Below, piece by piece: positions 37,369 to 46,888 of a DNA stretch of 64,000 nt; within the stretch, counting starts at the first letter, position 1; each line of letters starts with the position of its first letter. The translations under genes were made by a program, and so were the position numbers. Below the pieces are notes generated by a model. The model was given only the letters and a program-made list of their open reading frames with translations, searched no databases and was not told the DNA's origin. This stretch comes from Betaproteobacteria bacterium (lineage in GTDB: Bacteria > Pseudomonadota > Gammaproteobacteria > Burkholderiales > Ga0077523), in the NCBI GenBank assembly GCA_016125475.1, contig WGLR01000007.1:57201-121200 (forward strand). The letters are read 5' to 3'.

Positions 37369-38814
37369 ATGGCGCCCCGCCGGTGGCCTTTGCCGCGTGA
37401 CGTCGCGCGGATCTCCCTCGCGTGGGCGTTTGCCCTCGCAGGCGTCGTCGCTTCCGGCAATCCGGACGCACCCTCACGCGACAGCCTCACGGCGGGAGAC
37501 CTCACCACGCCCGAGTCGGGTCCCGCGGCCCTGTCGGTCCCCGTCGCGATGCTCGACGGCCGGCAGCTCAAGGCATTCGCCGATGGCAAGGCGAAGTTCC
37601 ACGAAGCGTGGGTGGTGGCACCCCAGCCGGACGGCGTCTGGGGGCTCGGTCCTACGTTCAACGAGGATCGCTGCGCCCGTTGTCACGTCGACAACGGGCG
37701 GGCGCGTGCTCCGGCGGAGGGCGAGACGGCCGGGAACGGTTACCTCGTACGACTCAGCATCCCCGGACAGGGCCCACACGGGGCACCCCTCCCTCATCCT
37801 GCCTACGGCGACCAGTTGCAGAACCACGGTACCGACACGCGCGTTCCGGCCGAAGGACAGGTCGTCGTGCACTACGCCGAGCACGTCGTCTCCCTTCCCG
37901 ACGGCGAGCACGTGTCGCTTCGCCGCCCGAGCATCTCGTTCGTTGATCTCCGGTTCGGGCCGATCGGTCCCGACACGCAGGTATCTCCGAGGATCGCGCC
38001 GGCCATGATCGGCATGGGGCTGCTCGAAGCGGTCCCGGAAGAAGAGATCCTCGAGATCGCGAAATCGCAGACCGTGCGCGGGGTGAGCGGCAGGCCGAAC
38101 CGCGTCTGGGACTTCGAGACCGAGACGGTCGTGCTCGGCCGCTTCGGGTGGAAAGCCAGTCAGCCGAACGTACGCCAGCAGACGGCCACGGCGTTCCTCG
38201 GCGACATCGGCGCGACCACGTTCATGTTTCCCGAGGAGAACTGCCCTGCCGTGCAGAGCGCGTGCCTCGACCTGCCCTCGTCCAGCAAGTGCAGCGGCCA
38301 GGGTGGGTGCACGGGCAACACGTACCGCCCGGAGGTCCTGCCGAGCCGCCTCAACAACATCACGTTCTATCTGCATGCGCTCGCGGTCCCTGCCCGGCGG
38401 CACGCGGACGATCCCGCGGTGGCGCACGGCGCCGGACTGTTTGCCGCCGCGGGCTGCGACGCGTGCCACGTCCCGACGCTCACGACCGGAAAGGACGCCG
38501 CGTTCCGTGCCCTCCGGAACGTCGCGTTCCATCCCTACACGGATCTGCTCCTGCACGACATGGGAGACGGCCTCGCGGACGGTCGGCCGGACTTCGAGGC
38601 CGACGGACGGGAATGGCGTACGGCCCCGCTCTGGGGCATCGGCCTGCAACGAACGGTGAGCGGCCACACGGACCTGCTGCACGACGGGCGGGCCCGCAAC
38701 GTGACCGAGGCGATCCTCTGGCACGACGGAGAAGCCCGGCGTGCCCGGGATGCTTTCGCGGCGATGACGAAGTCCGATCGCGACGCGCTCGTCCGGTTCG
38801 TCGAATCCCTCTGA
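37369..38814 (+). CDS. Di-haem oxidoreductase (DHOR / DUF1111-type cytochrome c)
   Basis: A 481-residue exported c-type cytochrome. An N-terminal signal peptide (about 1-31) is followed by two haem sites, Cys102-Ala-Arg-Cys-His and Cys363-Asp-Ala-Cys-His. The layout matches the di-haem thiol-oxidoreductase-like family related to MauG and bacterial peroxidases. Four further cysteines between the haem sites (Asn-Cys-Pro, Ala-Cys-Leu, Lys-Cys-Ser, Gly-Cys-Thr) could form disulphides. The ATG at 37369 directly precedes the signal peptide; an earlier GTG lies within fmdB. The substrate is unknown. Confidence 0.88.
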   Translation: MAPRRWPLPRDVARISLAWAFALAGVVASGNPDAPSRDSLTAGDLTTPESGPAALSVPVAMLDGRQLKAFADGKAKFHEAWVVAPQPDGVWGLGPTFNEDRCARCHVDNGRARAPAEGETAGNGYLVRLSIPGQGPHGAPLPHPAYGDQLQNHGTDTRVPAEGQVVVHYAEHVVSLPDGEHVSLRRPSISFVDLRFGPIGPDTQVSPRIAPAMIGMGLLEAVPEEEILEIAKSQTVRGVSGRPNRVWDFETETVVLGRFGWKASQPNVRQQTATAFLGDIGATTFMFPEENCPAVQSACLDLPSSSKCSGQGGCTGNTYRPEVLPSRLNNITFYLHALAVPARRHADDPAVAHGAGLFAAAGCDACHVPTLTTGKDAAFRALRNVAFHPYTDLLLHDMGDGLADGRPDFEADGREWRTAPLWGIGLQRTVSGHTDLLHDGRARNVTEAILWHDGEARRARDAFAAMTKSDRDALVRFVESL

Positions 38815-38873
38815 CCCCCGAAACCGCCACGGAAACGACGTCGGCGCGTCGCGCGGACCGGGGGCACGCCGGA

Positions 38874-40055
38874 TCAGATCACGGCGTCCTGGGCGAGTGA
38901 CGAGATCTTCTCGTCCGAGTAGCCGAGCGCGCGCAGGATCTCGTTCGTGTGTTCGCCCTGCGCGGGTGCGGGCCGCTCGACCTCGAATGCGAAGTCCGTC
39001 ATCCTGAACGGCGGTGCCATCTGAAGGACTTCGCCGGCCTGCGGATGCTCGGCGCGCACGAACATTCCGCGGGCCGTGTAGTGCGGATCGTCGAGCGATT
39101 CGTCGAAACCGCGAACCGCACTCACGCAGCAGTCATGGCCCGCGAACGCCTCGACCCACGCCTGCTGCGTCCGGGTCGCGAAGATGGTGCGCAGCACCTC
39201 GATGGCTTCGGCGGGATCGCCGTCTCCCGCCCAGTGATGCCGCTTGAGTTCCGGCCGTTCGAGCACGTCGCAGACCTCTTCCCAGAACTTCGGCTCGAGT
39301 GCCCCCACGGCCATGTGGCGGCCGTCGCTAGTCCGGTACACGTTGTAACAGGCCTCGCCTCCGGAAAGCAGGTCGCGCCCTGCCGGATCGGGACGCCCGC
39401 GCAGGACCGTCGCACTCAGCGCCTGAACGTTGTGCGCAAGCACGCCTTCCGTCATCGCGACGTCGACGTGACGTCCCTGTCCGGTTCGCTGCGCGTCGAA
39501 CAGTGCGGCGAGAATTCCCATCGCCGGGACCAGGGCTCCCCCGAGAATGTCGGCCACCTGGAAGTTCGGGATCGCAGGCCGACCGTCGGGCGTACCGGCC
39601 TGGTCCGTGAAGCCGGCGAACGAACAGTAGTTGAGGTCGTGACCCGCGAGCCCGCGATAGGGACCCGTCTGACCGTATCCGGAAATCGAGCAGTAGACGA
39701 TCCCCGCATTCACCGCGCGCACCGACTCAAAACCGACGCCGAGGCGGTCCACCACGCCCGGCCGGAAGCCTTCCACGACCACGTGGGCGGTTCGGGCGAG
39801 ATCCAGGAACACCTTCACGCCCTCCGGCTGCTTCAGATTGAGCCGGAAGGAGCGCTTGTTGCGGTTGATGGCGAGAAAGACGGGAGCGAGCCGCCCTTCC
39901 GGCATCGCGAGCGTGCGCGCATAGTCTCCCGCCCCCGTGTCCTCGACCTTGATCACGTCCGCACCGAGATCCGCGAGATGGAGCGTGCACATCGGTCCCG
40001 GCAGGAGTCGCGTGAGATCGAGTACCCGAACGCCGGCTAGCGGTTTCGCGCTCAT
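38874..40055 (-). CDS. CaiB/BaiF family CoA-transferase, alpha-methylacyl-CoA racemase-like
   Basis: A 393-residue class III CoA-transferase-fold enzyme. Gly-Val-Arg-Val-Leu-Asp-Leu-Thr-Arg-Leu-Leu-Pro-Gly-Pro-Met-Cys is the N-terminal signature. Gly-Tyr-Gly-Gln-Thr-Gly-Pro-Tyr-x-x-x-Ala-Gly-His-Asp-Leu-Asn-Tyr carries the His-Asp pair typical of alpha-methylacyl-CoA racemases. That would suit handling of branched-chain acyl-CoA epimers, though a true transferase is possible. The ATG at 40055 is chosen; the upstream extension has no homology. It is the last gene of the long minus-strand liu series. Confidence 0.87.
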   Translation of the reverse strand: MSAKPLAGVRVLDLTRLLPGPMCTLHLADLGADVIKVEDTGAGDYARTLAMPEGRLAPVFLAINRNKRSFRLNLKQPEGVKVFLDLARTAHVVVEGFRPGVVDRLGVGFESVRAVNAGIVYCSISGYGQTGPYRGLAGHDLNYCSFAGFTDQAGTPDGRPAIPNFQVADILGGALVPAMGILAALFDAQRTGQGRHVDVAMTEGVLAHNVQALSATVLRGRPDPAGRDLLSGGEACYNVYRTSDGRHMAVGALEPKFWEEVCDVLERPELKRHHWAGDGDPAEAIEVLRTIFATRTQQAWVEAFAGHDCCVSAVRGFDESLDDPHYTARGMFVRAEHPQAGEVLQMAPPFRMTDFAFEVERPAPAQGEHTNEILRALGYSDEKISSLAQDAVI

Positions 40056-40098
40056 GGGTGCATCTTCCCGCCGGTGGCGGGGAACTTCCGGGTACGCC

Positions 40099-40680
40099 TC
40101 AACGGGTCTCGCTCCCCTCGGTCGTTTCCGGATCGCGCGCCCACGCAGGCCAGCGGCTGCGCACGAGCGGGCCGTCCGCGGCGTACATGTGGCAGGTGTC
40201 GATGAGAGCCGGCCGATTGCCATCGCTGCCTGACGGCTTCTTCCGCTCGCGCGCACCGTACAGCGTCTGGTACACGGTCGTCGCCACGGGCCCGAGAAGT
40301 TCGACCAGATGCGTGCATCCCTTGGTTCCTCCCAGCAGTGCCCGCGTTCTCATCGTGAAACCCGGCACGATGCGCAGCCCCTTGAGCGCCTGGAAGTTGG
40401 GCGTGATCGCGGCACAGCCCGAATAGGGGCCCCAGTCCGTCACGACCTCGACGTCGTGGATCAGGAGATCGATGTCCACCGTGAGGCGGATCCACATCTC
40501 GTGCATCGGCTCCCCGGCGTGCAGGACGCCGCCCGGACGATCCATGTTCGGAACATCGAACGGCTTGGTGTCGACCAGGTGCCCCTCGATGTCCCAGAGG
40601 CCATCTTCACGATGGTATCCGCGGCATTCGACCGTACGGGTGTGCTTCGGCTTGCGGGGTGCGGGTGGGGATAGCGGCAT
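40099..40680 (-). CDS. DUF2889 family protein
   Basis: A 193-residue protein that opens with Pro-Leu-Ser-Pro-Pro-Ala-Pro-Arg and continues through Cys-Arg-Gly-Tyr-His-Arg-Glu-Asp-Gly-Leu-Trp-Asp-Ile-Glu-Gly-His-Leu. The latter is the hallmark of DUF2889. The function is unknown. In betaproteobacteria such proteins commonly sit in fatty-acid or branched-chain degradation clusters, and here it lies between a CoA-transferase and the HMG-CoA lyase block. No signal peptide or membrane helix is visible. Confidence 0.85.
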   Translation of the reverse strand: MPLSPPAPRKPKHTRTVECRGYHREDGLWDIEGHLVDTKPFDVPNMDRPGGVLHAGEPMHEMWIRLTVDIDLLIHDVEVVTDWGPYSGCAAITPNFQALKGLRIVPGFTMRTRALLGGTKGCTHLVELLGPVATTVYQTLYGARERKKPSGSDGNRPALIDTCHMYAADGPLVRSRWPAWARDPETTEGSETR

Positions 40681-40747
40681 GATGATTCACTCGATGACAG
40701 GATTCGTTCAGCGGAAAGACCGTTCGTCGGTCGGGACGGGTGCGGTG

Positions 40748-40963
40748 TCAGCCCTCGCATTGCGATCGCCGCGCCTCGAGGCGGGCGAGCACGTCACGCT
40801 TCTCGTGGTCGCTCATGCCCGACCACCACGCGATCTCGTCGAGTGTCCGAAGACACCCGCGGCACAGCCCGGTCACCTCGTCCATCACGCAGACCTTGAT
40901 GCAGGGCGACTCGACGGGCATCCCGTCACGCGCCGGCGGGGCCGGACCACGTTCAGGCGGCAT
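40748..40963 (-). CDS. DUF1289 family small cysteine protein
   Basis: A 71-residue protein. Ser-Pro-Cys21-Ile-Lys-Val-Cys25 and Leu-Cys34-Arg-Gly-Cys37-Leu-Arg-Thr-Leu-Asp-Glu-Ile form the DUF1289 pattern, probably a metal-binding knuckle. The function is unknown. The ATG at 40963 lies inside the end of liuE (11-base overlap). The reading further upstream is liuE read in another frame and is not included. Confidence 0.83.
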   Translation of the reverse strand: MPPERGPAPPARDGMPVESPCIKVCVMDEVTGLCRGCLRTLDEIAWWSGMSDHEKRDVLARLEARRSQCEG

Positions 40964-41873
40964 GTCGCTCACGTTTGAGCGCGAGCGCGCGTCCTGCCCG
41001 GGAATTGTTCGTGCGGCCGATGGCCTCGCAGATGAACTGCCCCGTCGCGACGAGGCTGTCCATGTCGACGCCGGTTCGAATGCCGAGGCCGTCGAGCATG
41101 AACAGGACGTCCTCGGTGGCGACATTCCCCGTCGCACCGGGTGCGTACGGACAGCCGCCGAGACCCGCCACGGAACAGTCGAAAGTCAATACACCGCAGT
41201 CCAGGGCCGCGAGAATGTTCGCGAGCGCCTGCCCGTAGGTGTCGTGAAAATGGCCTGCGAGTCGCTCGACCGGAACGGCTCGCGAGACGGCCTCGATCAT
41301 GCGTTGTGTCCGTCCCGGGGTGCCCACGCCGATCGTGTCGCCCAGCGACACTTCGTAACAGCCCATTTCGTGGAGACGCAGCGACACGTGCGCGACCGAT
41401 TCGGGCGCGACGTCTCCCTCGAACGGACAGCCGAGCACCACCGAAACGTAACCGCGTACGCGCAGCCCCTGGGCGAGAGCGCGTTCGCAGACCGGTGCGA
41501 AGCGGTCGAGCGATTCGTCGATGCCGCAGTTTATGTTCCGGCGCGAGAAGGCTTCCGACGCCGCGCCGAACACCGCGATCTCCTCCACGCCTGCGGCAAT
41601 CGCCGCGTCGAGCCCCTTCAGGTTCGGTACCAGCACGGGATAGCTCACGCCCGCGCGGCGCCGGACTCGCGCCATGACCTCCGCCGCGTCCGCCATCTGC
41701 GGGACCCATCGCGGGGAGACGAAACTCGTCGCCTCGACCGCGGGCAGGCCGGCGTCCGCGAGGCGCTCGATCAGTTCGACCTTGACCGAAGCCGGCACCA
41801 TGACCGGTTCGTTCTGCAGTCCGTCCCGCGGGCCGACCTCCACAAGCCGGACGGATTCGGGAAATCGGATCAT
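40953..41873 (-). CDS. liuE: Hydroxymethylglutaryl-CoA lyase
   Basis: A 306-residue HMGL-like barrel that splits HMG-CoA into acetoacetate and acetyl-CoA, the last step of leucine breakdown. Val-Gly-Pro-Arg-Asp-Gly-Leu-Gln-Asn-Glu is the substrate and metal site, His-Phe-His-Asp-Thr-Tyr-Gly supplies metal ligands, and Gly-Leu-Gly-Gly-Cys-Pro-Tyr-Ala holds the active Cys. Its ATG shares four bases with the liuD stop, indicating coupled translation. Confidence 0.96.
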   Translation of the reverse strand: MIRFPESVRLVEVGPRDGLQNEPVMVPASVKVELIERLADAGLPAVEATSFVSPRWVPQMADAAEVMARVRRRAGVSYPVLVPNLKGLDAAIAAGVEEIAVFGAASEAFSRRNINCGIDESLDRFAPVCERALAQGLRVRGYVSVVLGCPFEGDVAPESVAHVSLRLHEMGCYEVSLGDTIGVGTPGRTQRMIEAVSRAVPVERLAGHFHDTYGQALANILAALDCGVLTFDCSVAGLGGCPYAPGATGNVATEDVLFMLDGLGIRTGVDMDSLVATGQFICEAIGRTNNSRAGRALALKRERHAA

Positions 41874-43906
41874 CGTTTGCCCTCCTCGTCGTGAGTCGGC
41901 GAAGCCGGCTCGAATGCAAGCAGCTCGACGCCCTCGCCGACAGGGTCACCCGGCGCGAAGAAGATCTCGCGCACGACACCCGCGCCCGGTGCAGTGATCG
42001 TGTGCTCCATCTTCATGGCCTCGACGAGCATGAGCCGCGCGCCACGCTCCACGACATCACCCGGGCGCACGAGTACCCCGATGACGGTGCCCGGCATCGG
42101 CGAGACGAGCGATCCCCCGTCCCCTGCATCGCGCTCCGCTTCCCGCGTGTGCAACGCCAGCCGGTGGGATCGCCCGTGCGCGAAGATCGTGATCTCGTTG
42201 CCCCGGACGACCGTGCGTACGAGCAGTCGGGCACCGTCGATGGTCACCGCCAGCGTCCCGTCGCCGATCTCCTCGCCGTCCACGAAAACGCGGCGCCCGT
42301 TCAGTTCGAGCTCGTATCCACGCGCGCGAAAGTGTGCGATGACCGCCACCTGCCGCTCGCCGTCACGGAATTCGAGAGCGTGATGGTTGTCCTCGTTGAG
42401 CCGCCAGCCGGTCGCGAGGTTCCACGGGGAGTACGGATCCGACGAGCGGGAAGCCCGCTCGCGGGCACGCGACCGCGACGCGAGCAGACGGGACAGTGCC
42501 GCGACCGCGATGACGTCGTCCCCCGCCGGACCGCGATCCTCGAAGAGTTCGGACCGGTAACGCTCGATGAGTCCCGTATCGAGCAGTCCGGGGTCGTGAT
42601 GGGCTTCCGCGAACGCACGGTGCGTGACGACCGAGGCGAGAAAATCGAGATTGGTGGTGACACCCGCGATCTCGTAGTCGGCCAGAGCGCGTCGCATGCG
42701 CCGCAGGGCGCCGGCACGATCGAGATCCCAGCAGACGAGCTTGGCGATCATCGGATCGTAGTGCGGCGAGATGTCGTCCCCCTCACGAACGCCCGTGTCC
42801 ACGCGTACGTGCTCCGACCTTGCAGGCTCCCGCAGGTGATCGAGCCGGCCGATCGCGGGCAGGAAGTCGCGCGCCGGATCCTCGGCGTAGATGCGCGCCT
42901 CGATCGCGTGCCCGTGCAGGGGCACCTGATCCTGCGCGAGAGGCAGGGGTTCGCCCGCCGCGACGCGAAGCTGCCACTCGACGAGGTCGATGCCGGTGAT
43001 CATCTCGGTGACCGGGTGCTCCACCTGCAGTCGCGTGTTCATCTCCATGAAGAAGAACTGCCCGGTCGCGTCGAGGATGAACTCCACGGTACCGGCGCCG
43101 ACGTAGTTCACGGCTCTCGCCGCGGCGAGAGCGGCAGACCCCATCTGGCGGCGGCGCTGGCCGTCGAGCCCCGGCGCGGGCGCCTCCTCGAGAACCTTCT
43201 GATGTCGCCGCTGCACGGAGCAGTCGCGCTCGAACAGGTGCAGCGCGTTACCGTGCGTGTCCGCGAACACCTGCATCTCGACGTGCCGAGGGCGCTCCAG
43301 ATACTTCTCGACCAGGATGCGGTCGTCGCCGAAGGCCGAGGCGGCTTCCCGCCGCGCCGATGCCAGCGCGTCCGCGAACGCGCGCGCGTCCCGCACGATC
43401 CGCATGCCCTTGCCTCCCCCGCCGGCGGAGGCCTTGATGAGGACGGGGTAACCGATGCGCCCGGCTTCGGTGGCCAGTTCCTCCGCGTCCTGCGACTCTC
43501 CGTGGTAACCGGGCACGAGCGGCACCCCGGCGGCCGCCATGATCGCCTTCGAGTTGCTCTTCGAGCCCATCGCGCGGATGGCCGATGCGGGGGGGCCCAC
43601 GAACACCAGTCCTGCCCCCTCGACCGCTTCGGCAAAATCGGCGTTCTCGGACAGGAATCCGTATCCGGGGTGGATGGCATCGGCGCCGGCCCGCTGCGCG
43701 GCCTCCAGAATGCGGTCCGATCGCAGATAGCTGTCCCGCGCGGCAGGCGGTCCGATCAGAAAGGCCTCGTCGCAGACACTCACGTGCATCGCACGCGCAT
43801 CGGCCTCAGAGTGGACGGCCACGGTACGGATACCGAGCCGCTTCGCGGTTCGCGCGATCCGGCACGCGATCTCGCCGCGATTCGCGATCAGGACCTTGTC
43901 AAACAC
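41870..43906 (-). CDS. liuD: Methylcrotonyl-CoA carboxylase alpha (biotin) subunit
   Basis: A 678-residue biotin carboxylase plus biotin carrier protein that carboxylates 3-methylcrotonyl-CoA together with LiuB. The biotin carboxylase domain (about 1-450) has Ile-Ala-Asn-Arg-Gly-Glu-Ile-Ala and the glycine-rich loop Gly-Gly-Gly-Gly-Lys-Gly-Met. The carrier domain (about 600-678) has Glu-Ala-Met-Lys632-Met-Glu-His, with Lys632 as the biotin site. Acetyl- or propionyl-CoA carboxylase alpha subunits are related, but the operon context fixes the substrate. Confidence 0.95.
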   Translation of the reverse strand: MFDKVLIANRGEIACRIARTAKRLGIRTVAVHSEADARAMHVSVCDEAFLIGPPAARDSYLRSDRILEAAQRAGADAIHPGYGFLSENADFAEAVEGAGLVFVGPPASAIRAMGSKSNSKAIMAAAGVPLVPGYHGESQDAEELATEAGRIGYPVLIKASAGGGGKGMRIVRDARAFADALASARREAASAFGDDRILVEKYLERPRHVEMQVFADTHGNALHLFERDCSVQRRHQKVLEEAPAPGLDGQRRRQMGSAALAAARAVNYVGAGTVEFILDATGQFFFMEMNTRLQVEHPVTEMITGIDLVEWQLRVAAGEPLPLAQDQVPLHGHAIEARIYAEDPARDFLPAIGRLDHLREPARSEHVRVDTGVREGDDISPHYDPMIAKLVCWDLDRAGALRRMRRALADYEIAGVTTNLDFLASVVTHRAFAEAHHDPGLLDTGLIERYRSELFEDRGPAGDDVIAVAALSRLLASRSRARERASRSSDPYSPWNLATGWRLNEDNHHALEFRDGERQVAVIAHFRARGYELELNGRRVFVDGEEIGDGTLAVTIDGARLLVRTVVRGNEITIFAHGRSHRLALHTREAERDAGDGGSLVSPMPGTVIGVLVRPGDVVERGARLMLVEAMKMEHTITAPGAGVVREIFFAPGDPVGEGVELLAFEPASPTHDEEGKR

Positions 43907-43918
43907 GCTCGTACCCCG

Positions 43919-44725
43919 TCATTCCGGCTGCTCCGTGCCATCCATCCAGGCAGGGGTCCGCTTGTCGAGAAACGCGGCAATGCCCTCCCGCCCCTCAGCG
44001 CTCGCGCGTATCGACGCGATGCGCTGGGCAGTGTCCTCGATGAGTGCGGTCTCGATGGGCCGGTCCGCGACCGACCGGACCAGATCCTTCGCGGCCGCGA
44101 TCGCATGCGGCCCGCCCTTCAGGAGATGCGACACGAAACGTTCCACGGCCTCGTCCAGCGCGGCCGGCTCGACCACTTCGTTCACGAGTCCGAGCCGGCA
44201 GGCCTCGTCGGCCGCGAAGCGCTCGGCCGTCAGGAAATATCGCCGCGCCGCGCGAGCCCCGATCGCCTGCACGACGTAGGGGCTGATCACCGCGGGAATC
44301 AGCCCGAGCCTCACCTCGGACAGCGAGAACTGTGCGCCCGCCGCGCAGACCGCCATGTCGCAGGCCGCCACGAGGCCGACGCCGCCACCGAAGGCAGCAC
44401 CCTGGACCCGCGCGATCGTGGGCTTGCGCATCCGGTCCAGCGTGCGCAGGAGCTCGGCGAGATGGAGGGCGTCGCGTAGATTCTCGCCCTCCGAATAGTG
44501 GGCCATGCGCTTCATCCAGTTGAGATCGGCGCCTGCCGAGAAGCTCCGGCCCTCGGCGGCGAGCACGACGACCCTCGCCGTGGCGAGTTCGTCGACGGAC
44601 CTCAGCGCTCGCGTGAGCTCGGCGATGAGCGCATCGTCGAAGGCATTGTGTACATCGGGTCGACACATCGTCACGGTCGCGACACCCGGGGGCGTCACCG
44701 CGACTCTGACTGTCTGCTCGCTCAT
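43919..44725 (-). CDS. liuC: Methylglutaconyl-CoA hydratase
   Basis: A 268-residue crotonase-fold enzyme that hydrates 3-methylglutaconyl-CoA to HMG-CoA. Ser-Ala-Gly-Ala-Asp-Leu-Asn-Trp-Met gives the first oxyanion-hole region and Ala-Phe-Gly-Gly-Gly-Val-Gly-Leu the second. The Asp-Leu-Asn-Trp-Met motif and the position between liuB and liuD are typical of LiuC. It starts four bases after the liuB stop region. Confidence 0.94.
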   Translation of the reverse strand: MSEQTVRVAVTPPGVATVTMCRPDVHNAFDDALIAELTRALRSVDELATARVVVLAAEGRSFSAGADLNWMKRMAHYSEGENLRDALHLAELLRTLDRMRKPTIARVQGAAFGGGVGLVAACDMAVCAAGAQFSLSEVRLGLIPAVISPYVVQAIGARAARRYFLTAERFAADEACRLGLVNEVVEPAALDEAVERFVSHLLKGGPHAIAAAKDLVRSVADRPIETALIEDTAQRIASIRASAEGREGIAAFLDKRTPAWMDGTEQPE

Positions 44726-44729
44726 GAGA

Positions 44730-46337
44730 TCACATCCTGAAGATACCGAACGAAGTCCGCTCGACCGGCGCGTTGCAGGCCGCCGAGAGCCCGAGGCCGA
44801 GCACCATGCGCGTGTCGGCAGGATCGATCACGCCGTCGTCCCACAGGCGCGCGCTCGCGTAATAGGGGTGTCCCTGCGTCTCGTACTGCTCGCGGATGGG
44901 CGCCTTGAAGGCGTCCTCTTCCTCGCGGGACCACGTGCCGCCGCGCGACTCGATGCCGTCGCGCCTGACCTGCGCGAGCACGCTCGCGGCCTGCTCGCCG
45001 CCCATCACGGAGATGCGTGCATTCGGCCACATCCAGAGGAAGCGCGGACTGTAGGCGCGGCCGCACATGCCGTAGTTGCCTGCCCCGAAACTTCCCCCGA
45101 CGATCACGGTGAACTTCGGCACGCGCGCGCACGCGACGGCGGTCACCATCTTCGCGCCGTCCTTCGCGATCCCGCCGGACTCGTACTTGCGCCCCACCAT
45201 GAAACCCGTGATGTTCTGGAGGAACACGAGCGGAATGCCGCGCTGGGCGCACAATTCGATGAAGTGCGCACCCTTCAGCGCGGACTCGGAGAACAGGATG
45301 CCGTTGTTCGCGACGATGCCGACCGGATAGCCGAAGAGGTGCGCGAAACCGCACACGAGGGTCGTGCCGTAGTTCTGCTTGAACTCGTCGAGTTCGCTCC
45401 CGTCGACGATGCGCGCGATGATCTCGCGCACGTCGAAGGGCTTGCGCGGGTCCGTCGGGATCACGCCGCGAAGCTCCTCTGCCGCGTAGACGGGATCGCG
45501 CGGTTCCCGCAACGCGCCGTCCGGTCGCTTCACGCCATTCAGGTTGGCGACGATGCGGCGCGCGATCGCGAGCGCGTGTTCGTCGTCCTGTGCATGGTGA
45601 TCGGCGACACCGGAAACGCGGGTGTGGACGTCCGCGCCCCCGAGGTCCTCGGCACTCACGACCTCGCCGGTGGCCGCCTTCACGAGGGGCGGACCGCCCA
45701 GGAAGATCGTGCCCTGGTTGCGCACGATGATGCTCTCGTCGGACATCGCGGGCACGTACGCGCCGCCCGCCGTGCACGACCCCATCACGACGGCGATCTG
45801 CGCGATGCCCTGGGCGGACATGTTCGCCTGGTTGTAGAAGATGCGACCGAAGTGCTCCCGGTCCGGAAAGACTTCGTCCTGGTTCGGGAGATTCGCGCCA
45901 CCGGAATCGACGAGGTAGATGCAGGGCAGGCGGTTCTGCTGGGCGATTTCCTGTGCGCGGAGGTGCTTCTTGACCGTCATGGGGTAGTAGGTGCCCCCTT
46001 TCACGGTCGCGTCGTTCGCGACGATCACGCACTCCCGGCCCGACACGCGACCGATGCCGGTGATGATTCCGGCGCCCGGCGACTCGTCCCTGTACATCCC
46101 CCACGCGGCGAGCTGGGAGAGCTCGAGGAACGGCGAACCGATGTCGAGGAGCCTGCGCACGCGTTCGCGCGGCAACAGCTTGCCGCGCGCCACGTGCCTG
46201 TTCCGCGCCGCCTCTCCGCCGCCCTCGGCGACGCGTGCGACGCTCGCACGCAGGTCGGCCACGAGCGCGTCCATCGCTTCCGCATTGCGCCGGAAGTCGT
46301 CGGACCGCACGTTGAGACCTGACACGACTGACGACAT
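44730..46337 (-). CDS. liuB: Methylcrotonyl-CoA carboxylase beta (carboxyltransferase) subunit
   Basis: A 535-residue carboxyltransferase, the usual length for LiuB, that carries CO2 from LiuD biotin to methylcrotonyl-CoA. The two crotonase-like halves contain [10 protein letters not shown] and [11 protein letters not shown]. The ATG at 46337 has GAGGTGAG upstream; a GTG four codons earlier (46349) is an alternative, right after the rhodanese stop. Confidence 0.95.
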   Translation of the reverse strand: MSSVVSGLNVRSDDFRRNAEAMDALVADLRASVARVAEGGGEAARNRHVARGKLLPRERVRRLLDIGSPFLELSQLAAWGMYRDESPGAGIITGIGRVSGRECVIVANDATVKGGTYYPMTVKKHLRAQEIAQQNRLPCIYLVDSGGANLPNQDEVFPDREHFGRIFYNQANMSAQGIAQIAVVMGSCTAGGAYVPAMSDESIIVRNQGTIFLGGPPLVKAATGEVVSAEDLGGADVHTRVSGVADHHAQDDEHALAIARRIVANLNGVKRPDGALREPRDPVYAAEELRGVIPTDPRKPFDVREIIARIVDGSELDEFKQNYGTTLVCGFAHLFGYPVGIVANNGILFSESALKGAHFIELCAQRGIPLVFLQNITGFMVGRKYESGGIAKDGAKMVTAVACARVPKFTVIVGGSFGAGNYGMCGRAYSPRFLWMWPNARISVMGGEQAASVLAQVRRDGIESRGGTWSREEEDAFKAPIREQYETQGHPYYASARLWDDGVIDPADTRMVLGLGLSAACNAPVERTSFGIFRM

Positions 46338-46350
46338 GGCCGCACTCACC

Positions 46351-46758
46351 TCACTTCCCGGCCTTCTCTGACCGCTCCGCGACGGGCCCGCCGTTCTTCT
46401 TCCAGCCGTTGAAGCCGCCGTCCATGTGGCAGACGGGGCTCAGGCCCATCTCCTGCGCGACGGCCGTCGCGAGCGCGGAACGCCACGCCGATGCACAGTA
46501 GAAGACGAACTCCTTGCCGGATCCGAACACGTCCTTGTAGTAGGGGGTGTCCGGATCGATCCAGAACTCGAGCATGCCGCGTGGCGCATGGAACGCGCCC
46601 GGAACCATGCCTTCGCGTTCGAGCTCCCGCACGTCGCGGATGTCGACGAACACGACGTCCGGATCACCGTGCTTGCTCCGTGCTTCCTCGAAACTGATCG
46701 TCCGGATCTTCGCGCGGGCCTCGTCGACGAGTGCCTTGCAACCTTTCGTGATGGGCAT
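46351..46758 (-). CDS. Rhodanese-like domain protein
   Basis: A 135-residue single rhodanese domain. The active loop [12 protein letters not shown] contains the persulphide Cys, and Met-Asp-Gly-Gly-Phe-Asn-Gly-Trp is the usual C-terminal motif. The loop Cys-Ala-Ser-Ala-Trp-Arg differs from classic thiosulphate sulphurtransferases, so the sulphur donor is uncertain. AGGAG nine bases upstream supports the ATG at 46758. It is embedded in the liu series just before liuB. Confidence 0.88.
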   Translation of the reverse strand: MPITKGCKALVDEARAKIRTISFEEARSKHGDPDVVFVDIRDVRELEREGMVPGAFHAPRGMLEFWIDPDTPYYKDVFGSGKEFVFYCASAWRSALATAVAQEMGLSPVCHMDGGFNGWKKNGGPVAERSEKAGK

Positions 46759-46888
46759 GTTCGTTATCTCCTGGTCGGATGGGGAGCGATCCCCTGTCGG
46801 GGAATCGCGATGCAAGTGTGGTCGTTCGTCATGGTGCGATCCGGCTGCCGGCCCCCGCTGCGCGGCAATGCCGTCGCACGTGCCTCGT

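Noticed and set aside
38815..38873. Possible bidirectional terminator between the di-haem cytochrome and CoA-transferase genes
   Set aside because: CCCCCG and CGGGGG arms exist but with a loop of nearly 40 bases and no T-tract, so no convincing hairpin.
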